A stretch of DNA of 64,000 nt, taken from the NCBI GenBank assembly GCA_965222015.1, contig CBDCTL010000017.1, positions 124,001-188,000 on the forward strand, read 5' to 3'. This document shows positions 50,992 to 59,423 of the stretch, piece by piece (the stretch's first letter is position 1; each line of letters begins with the position of its first letter). The DNA is from JANQPX01 sp965222015. Lineage in GTDB: Bacteria > Pseudomonadota > Alphaproteobacteria > Geminicoccales > Geminicoccaceae. The translations under genes were made by a program, and so were the position numbers. The notes beneath the pieces were generated by a model. The model ran no database searches and was not told the DNA's origin. It saw only the letters and a program-made list of their open reading frames with translations.

Positions 50992-52355
50992 TAGGCGGAC
51001 GCCCGGCGTTCGGCAGCCGGCGCTTCCAGCAGCTCGATCTCGGCCGGATCGTCGGTGATGTCGACATATCGATCGGCGCGGCTTTTGCCCTCGGGCTGCA
51101 CGCGAAACAGGATCGCGTCCACCAGCCGGTGCATGACCACGCTCTCGCCGCCGACGACGCCGTGGACGCCGGCATTGCCGAAATAGGTGCCGGCGTTGAA
51201 GGGCAGGGCGAACGGCAGGCGCACGCGGAGCACGCTGCCGGCCGCGACATGCGCGATGCCTTCGTCCCGAGGCGCGCTCCACTGCCCGCCGAGCTCGATG
51301 CCGGTGGTGGTCTTCAGCAGCATGACGAAACGCACGTCCTCGGCGTCCTCGGTGAAGGTGACGTCGTAGCGATAGACGTAGCGCCCGCCCGGCACCAGCT
51401 TGTTCACCTCGCGCCCCCGGCGGTCGAGGATCGCGACGTCGCCGATCTCGCAGCCGCGCGGAGGATAGCGTTCGGTCGACCGGCTGCGGACGTCCGGATC
51501 GAAGAAATCCCGGCCGCCCGGATCGCCGTCCCGTTCCGGCGCGGGCGCCGTCGGCGTTTCGGGCCCCGCCTCGTCGAGCGCTCGGATCGCCTGCAGGATT
51601 TCCGGATGGTGCTCGGGGGCAGCGTAGATGAGCTTTTGATAGTGGCTCATCACGTCCCTCGGCCGGCCGGTCAGGAGCCGCTCGCCGCGATGGAGGAGGA
51701 CCGCGCGGTCGCAGAGCTCGAGAATCGCAGACGCGGAATGGGAGACGAACATGATGGTCGTCCCCTTCGCCTTGATCTTGTCCAGCCTTGCGTAGCATTT
51801 TCGCCGGAACGCCTCGTCGCCGACCGCGAGCGCCTCGTCGATCAGGAGGATGTCCGGATCGACATGGATCGCGACCGCGAAGGCGAGCCTCGCGAACATG
51901 CCGCTTGAATAGGTCTTGACCGGCTGGTCGATGAACGCGCCGATGTCGGCGAAGGCGAGGATGTCGTCGAAGCGTTCGGCGAGCTCGGCCTTGGAAAGCC
52001 CCATCAGCAGGCCGTTGATCTCGACGTTTTCACGCCCGGTGAACTCCGGATTGAAGCTGGCGCCGAGCTCGAGCAGGGCGGCGATCCGGCCGCGCGCCAG
52101 GACCTCGCCTTCATCGGCCTTCAGCGTGCCGCAGATCATCTGCAGCAGCGTCGACTTGCCGGAGCCGTTGGCGCCGACCAGGCCCAGCGTCTCGCCGCGC
52201 GCGACGTCGAGATCGATGCCTTTGAGCGCCTCGAAGCGCCTGACGCCGGACCTGCGCCCGCCGGACAGCAGATCGATCAGACGCTCGCGCGTGCGCTTGT
52301 AGAGCCTGAACGACTTGGCGACGCCGCGCAGCCGGATGGCGGGTTCAGAGGACAT
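50991..52355 (-). CDS. wzt: polysaccharide ABC exporter ATPase with C-terminal glycan-binding domain
   Basis: 454 residues. The N-terminal ~250 are an ABC ATPase of the Wzt/TagH type: Walker A GANGSGKSTLLQMI, the GRIAALLELGASFNPEFTGREN block, signature YSSGMFARL, Walker B DILLIDEALAVGD and switch SHSASAILEL. The C-terminal ~150 residues (VAILDRRGREVNKLVPGGRY, then LLKTTTGIELGGQW) form the Wzt-type beta-sandwich that recognises the finished polysaccharide. The start ATG 52355 lies inside the end of wzm (11-nt overlap). TTG 52361 is less likely. It exports O-antigen-like chains from the inner membrane. Confidence 0.93.
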   Translation of the reverse strand: MSSEPAIRLRGVAKSFRLYKRTRERLIDLLSGGRRSGVRRFEALKGIDLDVARGETLGLVGANGSGKSTLLQMICGTLKADEGEVLARGRIAALLELGASFNPEFTGRENVEINGLLMGLSKAELAERFDDILAFADIGAFIDQPVKTYSSGMFARLAFAVAIHVDPDILLIDEALAVGDEAFRRKCYARLDKIKAKGTTIMFVSHSASAILELCDRAVLLHRGERLLTGRPRDVMSHYQKLIYAAPEHHPEILQAIRALDEAGPETPTAPAPERDGDPGGRDFFDPDVRSRSTERYPPRGCEIGDVAILDRRGREVNKLVPGGRYVYRYDVTFTEDAEDVRFVMLLKTTTGIELGGQWSAPRDEGIAHVAAGSVLRVRLPFALPFNAGTYFGNAGVHGVVGGESVVMHRLVDAILFRVQPEGKSRADRYVDITDDPAEIELLEAPAAERRASA

Positions 52356-53199
52356 CGGCAAAACCGTCGCTGACCCGGTTGAACAGCGCGTAGCCGAGCG
52401 CCGCGATCAGCGCGCTGCTTCCGAGAACCAGGGCATAGGGGCCAGGCGCGAACAGCTCGCCGGCGAAGGCGAGGCTGCGCAGCGCTTCGACGATCTCGGC
52501 GAGCGGGTTCAGGCGCACGAACATCCGATAGGCCTCCGGCACCGCCTGCAGCGGGTAGAAGATCGGTGTGAGGAAAAGGAGCAGCGTCGCCAGGATCGAG
52601 GTGACATGGCGAAGGTCGCGCAGATAGACGCCGAGCGCCGCGCACAGCCAGGCGATGCCTGCCGACATCAGAACCAGCGGCAGAACCACCGCCGGCAGCA
52701 GGAGGAGGCTCGCGGGCGGCAGGCCGATCATCGCCACATACATGCAGAGCAGAATTATGAGGTTGACCCCGAGCGTGAAAGCCGAGGTCAGCACCAGCAC
52801 CCAGGGAAGCGCATCGAGCGGGAAGATGATCTTTTTCGCGTAAGTCTTGTTCTCGTGCATCAGGGAGGGCGAGCGGGTCAGGCATTCGGCCATCATCTGA
52901 TGGCAGCAAAGCCCCGCGAACAGGAACAGCGCGAAATTGCCCTGGCCGTCCAGATAGACGTCCCAGCGCTTGGCGAAGATGATCGAGAACACATAAGTGT
53001 AGACGGCGAGCATGATCAGCGGCGTCACCAGCACCCAGGCCAGCCCGAGCAGCGAGCCGCGATAGCGCGCGTTGATCTGGCGCCAGGCGAGGGTCTTGAT
53101 CAGTGTCCAGTGGTCGACCAGTGGCCGCCAGAAGCGAAACATGGCAAGCCGGCCGGCGACGGAGCCGTCCAGGTCACGGTATGGCGACGAAGCGGTCAT
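52345..53199 (-). CDS. wzm: polysaccharide ABC exporter permease
   Basis: 284 residues with six predicted membrane helices of the ABC-2 type (RYRGSLLGLAWVLVTPLIML, later FLTPIFYPLQAVPEAYR and LNPLAEIVEALR). The FYP and NP motifs are typical of Wzm/KpsM O-antigen permeases. GGGAGGTCC precedes ATG 53199. It is co-transcribed with wzt and follows the GT2 gene by 186 nt. Confidence 0.93.
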   Translation of the reverse strand: MTASSPYRDLDGSVAGRLAMFRFWRPLVDHWTLIKTLAWRQINARYRGSLLGLAWVLVTPLIMLAVYTYVFSIIFAKRWDVYLDGQGNFALFLFAGLCCHQMMAECLTRSPSLMHENKTYAKKIIFPLDALPWVLVLTSAFTLGVNLIILLCMYVAMIGLPPASLLLLPAVVLPLVLMSAGIAWLCAALGVYLRDLRHVTSILATLLLFLTPIFYPLQAVPEAYRMFVRLNPLAEIVEALRSLAFAGELFAPGPYALVLGSSALIAALGYALFNRVSDGFADVL

Positions 53200-53385
53200 G
53201 GACCTCCCGAAATCCTCCTGGCGATGGCCGGTGGTCCGGCGAGACCGCGGCTCGATGCAACCCGAACACGGCCTTGGCGCAGAGTTTTATAACGGGTTCC
53301 GCGTATAAGGAAACGTCGGCGAGGCGATGATCGTCCGCTTTGTCCCATTCGGCTCCTGCGCCCCGGGCTAGATGGCCGGCTTCCT

Positions 53386-54156
53386 TCACGCGCTGCCGCG
53401 GGCCGCAGTCTTCATGAGACGACGCGCCTGCATCGGCAGGATCTGGGTGGCGATCAGTTTCAGATAGAAAAAATCGGTGCCGACCTTCGGGCGATACCGG
53501 CGCGCGACCTGCCAGCGCTCGAAGGTGCGCCGCCAGAGCTTCTGTTCGGAATAGCCGCCGGGCGCGATGCTGGCGACCACGACCGGGATGTGTTGAAAGC
53601 GCCGTCCCGCACAATATTGCGCGAAATAGAAGGCGTAGTCCGCGATCACGTCATAGTCGAGATCGAACGGGTTCGATTTCATGAGCGTGCTGCGCGCGAA
53701 CAGCGACTGGTGCGAAAAGGAGATGCGCTGCCACATGACGTCGAGCGGCCGCGAGCGCACCCTGACCCGCCCGTTCCGGCCCGCCGCCTCGACGTCGCCG
53801 TAGAGAAAATCGGCGTCGCGGGCCGCAGCGTCCATCATCGCCTCGACCACATCGGGGCCAGCGAACAGGTCGCCGGCGTTCATGAAGACGATCCATGCGC
53901 CGCGCGCCCGGGCGATGCCCTTGTTCATCGCATCATAGATGCCCCGGTCGGGTTCGCTGATCCATGAGGACAGACGACCCTGCCGGGCGGCGATCGCCTC
54001 GACGCTGCCATCGGTCGAGCCGCCGTCGATCACGATGTAGTCGATCGCGGGATAGGATTGGCCGAGCACCGACTCCATGGTCGCCACGAGCGCCTCGCCG
54101 GCGTTCAGGGTGACGGTGACGACCGTCACCAGGGGCCGACCTTCCGCTTCAGCCAT
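53386..54156 (-). CDS. family 2 glycosyltransferase (WcaE-like)
   Basis: 256 residues: VTVVTVTLNAGEALVATMES, IDGGSTDGS, the donor-site WISEPDRGIYDAMNKGIARA and the VFMNAGDLF motif at the metal site, typical of WcaE-like transferases. The C-terminal ~40 residues include a basic region near the membrane-facing end. Its start overlaps the upstream GT-sulfotransferase by 8 nt, so the pair is coupled. It should add a sugar to the exported glycan. Confidence 0.9.
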   Translation of the reverse strand: MAEAEGRPLVTVVTVTLNAGEALVATMESVLGQSYPAIDYIVIDGGSTDGSVEAIAARQGRLSSWISEPDRGIYDAMNKGIARARGAWIVFMNAGDLFAGPDVVEAMMDAAARDADFLYGDVEAAGRNGRVRVRSRPLDVMWQRISFSHQSLFARSTLMKSNPFDLDYDVIADYAFYFAQYCAGRRFQHIPVVVASIAPGGYSEQKLWRRTFERWQVARRYRPKVGTDFFYLKLIATQILPMQARRLMKTAARGSA

Positions 54157-56026
54157 GTTTCGTCCTTGGCCGTACGCCCTTGTAGGCGAGCCAGGCCAGG
54201 CGGCCGATGGCGTAGGGAACCGGTCCGAAGCGCTGCAGACGCCGGCGCCAGCGCTCCAGCCGGGTCATCCTGTCGATCTGGTAGCGCATGACCGGCCGGG
54301 CGGGCGGCAGACCGGTCTTGTCCATCAGCGCCTCGGTCCAGGCACATCCGGCCTGCGGCACATGCCGGCGCATCTCGTCGACGTCATATCGAAGCTCTCT
54401 CAGAAGCGGCTCGTTCGCCTCCAGAAAGCTGTCGGCGAGGGCTGCGAAGCCGGGCAGCGCGTCCAGTCGGGTCCGCCAGTGGTCCTGCCGCGACGGCAAA
54501 AGCTCCCTGCTCGCGAAGGCGGTCTTCCGATCGCCCATGCGCCAGTCCTCGCCGTCGCCGTCGCCGAGATCGAGCATGGCGCGCTCGAAGGGCAGCTGCA
54601 GGTGATCGGTGATCCGCCGAAGCTCGCCTTCGGGATCGGCCAGGAGATCCTCGTAATAGAGCTCCAGCGCCCGGCCTGATCGCCTGAGCGCCAATAGATT
54701 GTCCAGTCCGCGCTGCAGGTCGACCTGCCAGACGTCCATGCGTGCGTCCTCGCAGCCGACCATCTCGTACATCGAATGCAGGACCGCGAGCGGATGGCGC
54801 CAGAGCAGGACGAACTTGGCGCGCGGGAACAGGGCCATGAGGTCCGGCCAGATCAGGTGATAGCGCGGCGTCTTGTCGAGAAAGCGGGTGGCGCCGCTCC
54901 GGGCCAGCGCGTCCTGATAGAGCCCTGCATAGCACTCGCGCAGACGATAGAGATAGTCGGCCTCGCCGCCGGGCAGGTGGCTGACGAACTCGTCCAGCGC
55001 CAGCGCCGCCAGGTCCTGGTTGTAGAGGCCCTCGACCATGTCGCTGCGCCGCGCGAGCAGCGGCTGCAGCATCAGCCAGCTCTCGGACCGGCTGTGGATC
55101 GCGGGGTGGCCGGTGAGCAGGCGCTGGGTCAGGGTCGAGCCGGCGCGCGGCATGGAGATCAGAAAGACCAGCCCCTCGCCGAGGCGCTGACGCTCGCTGA
55201 GCGGCTGCGGCTCGTCGATGCGCGCGACCCAGCCGCGCGCTTCGAGATAGCCGGCGAACTCGGCCCGAGCGCGCTCTTGCCGCGCGTCCTCCAGCAAATG
55301 GAGGTTCTTTCTGAAGACCGCCCCGAGCCAGGATTCGTGCTCGGCAGGATGAGAGCGGGAGAGGCCGGCCGGATGCTGCACATAGCCGCTGCCGTCGAGG
55401 TCGGTGGGGTGAAAGTCCGCGCGTGCGGCGAGGCGCAGCTTCAGGTCCCAGTCCTCGTAGATCGGGATCGTGGGATCGTAGCCGCCGACCTCGAGATAGA
55501 GGGCTTTCGGAAAGACGAAATCCCGCGGGATGAAGGACGGCCGGGAGAGCAGTTCCTCCAGCAGATCGCCGCTCGGCAGGTCTGCCGGCGACGGCGTCGG
55601 CGACAACGGCGCCAGATCCTCGTCCAGCAGGAGGTGGCGCGAATACCCGATCGCCGCCCGCGTCGGCGAGGCTCGGCTGCTGGCCAGTGCCAGTTCGGCT
55701 TCGAGCTTGCCGGCGTCCAGATAAACGTCGTCGGCATCCAGGGTCGCGATGAACGGCGCCCTCGCCGCATGGATGCCGAGATTACGGGCGGGGCCGGGGC
55801 CGCCGTTGTTTTCGGTCGCCATGGCGGCGATGCGGTCATCTTCGCCTGCCAGTTCCTCGGCCAGCGCCCGGCTGCCGTCGGTGGAGCCGTCGTCCACCAG
55901 AACGATCTCGATGTCCCGAAGCGTCTGTCGCTGCACGCTCTCGATGCAGCGCCTGAGACTGTGCGCCTGGTTGTAGACGGGGATGATGACACTGAGCCTC
56001 GGCGGGCCCTCCGACGATGAGGTCAT
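54149..56026 (-). CDS. GT2 glycosyltransferase-sulfotransferase fusion, copy 2
   Basis: 625 residues with the same two-domain plan as 48862-50721. The GT2 domain holds LSVIIPVYNQAHSLRRCIES, DAD at 97-99 and YEDWDLKLRLAARADFHPTD. The sulfotransferase domain has PRAGST at 293-298 and WRHPLAVLHSMYE. Long blocks are shared with copy 1 (RLGEG, FLISMPRAGSTLTQR, DKTPRYHLIW), while the C-terminal ~120 residues diverge most. The two probably differ in acceptor. It is the first gene of the minus-strand GT-wzm-wzt unit, with a 257-nt gap behind it. Confidence 0.9.
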   Translation of the reverse strand: MTSSSEGPPRLSVIIPVYNQAHSLRRCIESVQRQTLRDIEIVLVDDGSTDGSRALAEELAGEDDRIAAMATENNGGPGPARNLGIHAARAPFIATLDADDVYLDAGKLEAELALASSRASPTRAAIGYSRHLLLDEDLAPLSPTPSPADLPSGDLLEELLSRPSFIPRDFVFPKALYLEVGGYDPTIPIYEDWDLKLRLAARADFHPTDLDGSGYVQHPAGLSRSHPAEHESWLGAVFRKNLHLLEDARQERARAEFAGYLEARGWVARIDEPQPLSERQRLGEGLVFLISMPRAGSTLTQRLLTGHPAIHSRSESWLMLQPLLARRSDMVEGLYNQDLAALALDEFVSHLPGGEADYLYRLRECYAGLYQDALARSGATRFLDKTPRYHLIWPDLMALFPRAKFVLLWRHPLAVLHSMYEMVGCEDARMDVWQVDLQRGLDNLLALRRSGRALELYYEDLLADPEGELRRITDHLQLPFERAMLDLGDGDGEDWRMGDRKTAFASRELLPSRQDHWRTRLDALPGFAALADSFLEANEPLLRELRYDVDEMRRHVPQAGCAWTEALMDKTGLPPARPVMRYQIDRMTRLERWRRRLQRFGPVPYAIGRLAWLAYKGVRPRTKHG

Positions 56027-56283
56027 CTCGTTGCTTTTTTCCTGCTTCGATCCATCTGCCGGCGCTGAACGGAGCCACGTTCAAATCATCGGTGGCCAGT
56101 CTCCGCCGGAGATTTTTTTTGCGCGCCTGCCTATCTTCGATGAGGGCGCAGGCCGGACGATAGGCATGGCGGGCCTGCATGGGAAGCCCCCGCTCGATCG
56201 TCGGAGCGTCGCAGGCGAGTGTGATGACGATCAGGTGACGATCGGCCGGTTTCGCGATGGGCGAGGGGGGATCGGCGAGAGGC

Positions 56284-58698
56284 TCAGAAGCGCCAGCGAT
56301 AGGCGAAGCCGACACCGGCTTCGGGATCGCGGTCCGGGTCGTGATCCGGGTTCAGGCGGACGAAGGCCGCGGCCCGGATGTCCTGATCGTCGGCCTCGCC
56401 GAGCGGCAGGCGATAGCCGAGCTCGGTCGCGATCTCCCGGCCCTTCGGCGCGACGTCGATCCTCTCCTCCGCCGTGACCACGCTTCCGTCCGGCCGTCTC
56501 GCCACGGGAAGGGTGATGGACGCCTCCGCGCGGGCCTGGCGAAGCGGCTGGCCGACCATCAGGCTCAGACCGTCGCCCTCGCTGAGTGCGCCGCGTATGA
56601 CCACGCCGAGACCGAACGCCTCCGAGCCGACATCGGACCAGTCCCGGATCAGCCCGCCGTCGCCGCCGGCGATCGACGTCCGGCCATGGCTGTAGACGCC
56701 GAACCAGTCAACGGCCTCGGTGATCGGTCCGAGGGCGGCGAGCGTGAGGAAATGCGATCGGGCCGAAACGTCGTCCCCGAAGGCACCGCCGGATCTGCCG
56801 CCCATGAAGCCGCCTTCCTCCTGCACCAGGCCGAGGCCGAAGCGGAGCTCGATCTCGCCGGGTACCGCAGTCTCGAACTCCAGGCGCTGCATGGACGCCG
56901 AAGGCGAGCCCTGGTCGCCGATCGAGTGCCGTGCGGACAAAGCGAGCGCCGTGCCGTCTTCCGCCCGAAGGCCGATGCCGACGTCCGCGGCATTGCCGGC
57001 CCACCCGCCATAAGGGGCGAAGAAGCCGTCCGTCTGGAGCAGCGAGGCGCCGCGATCCGCGAGACCGTCTTCGAGGCCGAGCCGCGCTTCGCCGTCACCG
57101 TGAAGGGACGCGAACAGCGTGGCGCTCTCGGTCAGCTCGCCTTCGAAGCGGAGAGGCACCGCACGGCGCCGCTCCGACCGGTATCCGTCGGTCGCCGCCG
57201 GAAAGCCATCATCCGCGAGGTCGAGCTCCCGTTCCGAGACATGCGCGAAGATTCTCGCTTCGGGAAGGCCGGACATGGTCATGGCGCCGCCATCGCCGGC
57301 GACGAAGCCCCGAAGACCGTTTTCGCGCGGCGTCTCCTCGATCCCGTTCGCGAGATCGACGGGGAAGGGAAAGCCCATGTCGTCGACCGCCATGACGGTT
57401 CGAAGCGCCGTGCTCTCCGCCTCGTCGAGTGCCAGGCCCTGGCCCAGGCGAAGCGCGCTCGGCGCGACGGCCAGGCGCCGGCCGTCGACCGTCGGTCCGA
57501 TCGGAAAGCCGGTCGGACCGACCGGTGCCATCGCCGCTTCGAGATCGAGCCTGCCGCGTCCGAAAATGTCGTCGACGCCGGGATCGCCGAGATCTTCGGC
57601 GGTCAGCAGCAGGCGATCGACCACGTCGCGGCTGGAGACCCCCGGAAAGGCCGCCTTGACCACGGCGGCGGCGCCCGAGACATAGGGCGTCGCGAAGGAT
57701 GTGCCGCTGCCCACGCCGTAGCCGCCGTCGGACAGGGTCGAGCGGATGTTGGAGCCGGGTGCGAACAGGCAGTAGGATTTCGTGTCGCCGCAGAAATTGC
57801 TGCTCGGCGCCGCCTGGTCGGTCGAGGTGAGATTGCCGACAACGATCGCGTGACCGGCGATTCCGGCATCGTCGGCATAGGCGGCGGGGTAGATCGGCTG
57901 CTGGCGGCGCTGACTGTCCGCCCCTTCGTTGCCGGCCGCGAGCACCATGATCTTCCCTTCGGAAGCTGCGGCGCGCATGGCGGTTCTGAGGCTCGCGAAC
58001 GCGCTGTCGCTGGCCGCATAGGCGCCGAGGCTGAGATTCAAGATGTCCGATTCGACGGCCAGCGCCGAGCCCTCCAGCCCCGATGCCGCGCGGAGGGCGT
58101 CCACGAGGTCGACGTTCGAGAAGGTGACGTCTCCGGACGACTGGGTGACCGAAGGCCGCGAGGTCTGGAAATTGACCAGGGTCGCGCGGTAGGCCATGCC
58201 GTGCATGTCGTTGGAATTGCCGCTCTGGGTCCGCCTCGCCCCGGCGATGCCGGCGACGAAGGTGGCGTGATTGTCGGCCTGCAGCGCTTCGCCGCCGGCT
58301 GTCCAGCTCACGCCCAAAAGGTTGCCGAGGTCGGGATGGGAAACGTCGATGCCGCTGTCGATGATCGCGATCCGCACACCCTGACCGCCAGGGCTGCCGC
58401 CGCTTCGTCTTGCATAGCCTTCCGCGGCCTTCAACTGGGCCAGGCCGGTGCTGTTGACATATTCCTGGCTCGCGGACCAGGCGCTCGCCGGCGCCGATCC
58501 CGAAGGTTCGGCCACCGAGGCCAGATAGGCGGCGCTCGGATGATTTTTCAGATTGCCGGTGCCGCCGCCCCCACCACCGCCGCCTCCGCCGCAGGAGACG
58601 AGAAGCGGCAGTGATGCGGCCAGGCACAGCATGTCGAACACCCTGCAGGTGTGAAGAGCGTTTCGTCCTCTCCGGCTTCGCGACCGTCCAGCACCCAT
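56284..58698 (-). CDS. subtilase autotransporter lipoprotein, copy 1
   Basis: 804 residues. A lipoprotein signal (lipobox LVSC, Cys36) is followed by ten glycines, as in NalP/SphB1-type surface proteases. The S8 domain has Asp114 (IAIIDSGID), His144 (NHATFVAG), oxyanion Asn256 (AAGNEG) and Ser334 (GSGTSFATP). A C-terminal ~300-residue region ends in GVGFAYRWRF, consistent with a beta-barrel with terminal Phe. It would be exported, lipidated and displayed on the outer membrane. Start ATG 58698 has AGGGGA upstream. ATG 58632 is an alternative. It is a paralogue of 59424-61760. Confidence 0.9.
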   Translation of the reverse strand: MGAGRSRSRRGRNALHTCRVFDMLCLAASLPLLVSCGGGGGGGGGGTGNLKNHPSAAYLASVAEPSGSAPASAWSASQEYVNSTGLAQLKAAEGYARRSGGSPGGQGVRIAIIDSGIDVSHPDLGNLLGVSWTAGGEALQADNHATFVAGIAGARRTQSGNSNDMHGMAYRATLVNFQTSRPSVTQSSGDVTFSNVDLVDALRAASGLEGSALAVESDILNLSLGAYAASDSAFASLRTAMRAAASEGKIMVLAAGNEGADSQRRQQPIYPAAYADDAGIAGHAIVVGNLTSTDQAAPSSNFCGDTKSYCLFAPGSNIRSTLSDGGYGVGSGTSFATPYVSGAAAVVKAAFPGVSSRDVVDRLLLTAEDLGDPGVDDIFGRGRLDLEAAMAPVGPTGFPIGPTVDGRRLAVAPSALRLGQGLALDEAESTALRTVMAVDDMGFPFPVDLANGIEETPRENGLRGFVAGDGGAMTMSGLPEARIFAHVSERELDLADDGFPAATDGYRSERRRAVPLRFEGELTESATLFASLHGDGEARLGLEDGLADRGASLLQTDGFFAPYGGWAGNAADVGIGLRAEDGTALALSARHSIGDQGSPSASMQRLEFETAVPGEIELRFGLGLVQEEGGFMGGRSGGAFGDDVSARSHFLTLAALGPITEAVDWFGVYSHGRTSIAGGDGGLIRDWSDVGSEAFGLGVVIRGALSEGDGLSLMVGQPLRQARAEASITLPVARRPDGSVVTAEERIDVAPKGREIATELGYRLPLGEADDQDIRAAAFVRLNPDHDPDRDPEAGVGFAYRWRF

Positions 58699-58822
58699 CG
58701 TCCGTCGTCCCCTGACTCCATGAAGGCGACGGAAGCTAAATCCCTGTTTGGTTGATGATCAAATGTTTTAATTCTCCTATAATTTACTATGCTTCGGCCA
58801 CGGGAACCGGTCCGCATCCGAC

Positions 58823-58856
58823 CGCAAAAAAAAGCACGCCGCGTCACGCGGCGTGC
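58823..58856 (-). terminator. intrinsic terminator after the small lipoprotein gene
   Basis: On the minus strand, a perfect 10-bp stem GCACGCCGCG / CGCGGCGTGC (58834-58856) with a 3-nt loop is followed by eight U residues (58826-58833). It ends the transcript of the copy-2 protease and the lipoprotein, and separates it from copy 1. Confidence 0.93.
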
Positions 58857-58920
58857 TCAAGGACCCGCAGCCGCACTCGGCGTCTGCGAGCTCGGATGGT
58901 GTCCGCCGGAATCGTTGCGG

Positions 58921-59394
58921 TCAGCCCTCGCAGACCGCGCTTTCCGGGTCGGCGGTGTAACCGCTCTCCGCCCGGTAATAGACGATGTCGGTTTCCTCGC
59001 CGTTCGGCTGCCTTGCGCGGAAGGTCTTGCATCCGCGCGTGTCTTCGCCGATCTCGACCATGTTGGCGCTGCAGGCACGCTCGGACCGGGTCGTGGTGAA
59101 TCCGCCATCGCCGTCGCGGAAATAGACGGCTTGGCGGGCCACGCCCAGCGAGGACCATTCCGTGAAGGTCTCGCAGCCCTCGGCGTCCACCGCGACCGGC
59201 ACGGCGTAGACGCCGTCCGACATCGGGATCGCGCCTGCGGGCATGCCGCCGTCGCCGTCGGACGCGGCCTTCACGGCGTCACGCATCGACTGCGTTTCGT
59301 CGCTGGCGTCGCTCGGCACACAGCCGGCGACGAAAAGGGCCAGGCACCCGGCGATTCCGAGAGCGAACGAAGGTCTTCTTCCATTCATGAGCAT
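58921..59394 (-). CDS. small exported lipoprotein between the proteases
   Basis: 157 residues from ATG 59394 (AGGTG upstream). The signal peptide ends in the lipobox VAGC. The mature part has repeated short units around a cysteine: EGCETFTEWSSLG ... VYFRDGDGGF and RGCKTFRARQPNGEE ... VYYRAESGYT, so it looks like two copies of one ~45-residue module. No known domain is recognised. It begins 29 nt after the copy-2 protease and shares its transcript, so it may be a partner or inhibitor of the protease. That is inference from position. Confidence 0.7.
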   Translation of the reverse strand: MLMNGRRPSFALGIAGCLALFVAGCVPSDASDETQSMRDAVKAASDGDGGMPAGAIPMSDGVYAVPVAVDAEGCETFTEWSSLGVARQAVYFRDGDGGFTTTRSERACSANMVEIGEDTRGCKTFRARQPNGEETDIVYYRAESGYTADPESAVCEG

Positions 59395-59423
59395 GTCTTT
59401 CACCTGGTTGCGTCGATCGCGCA

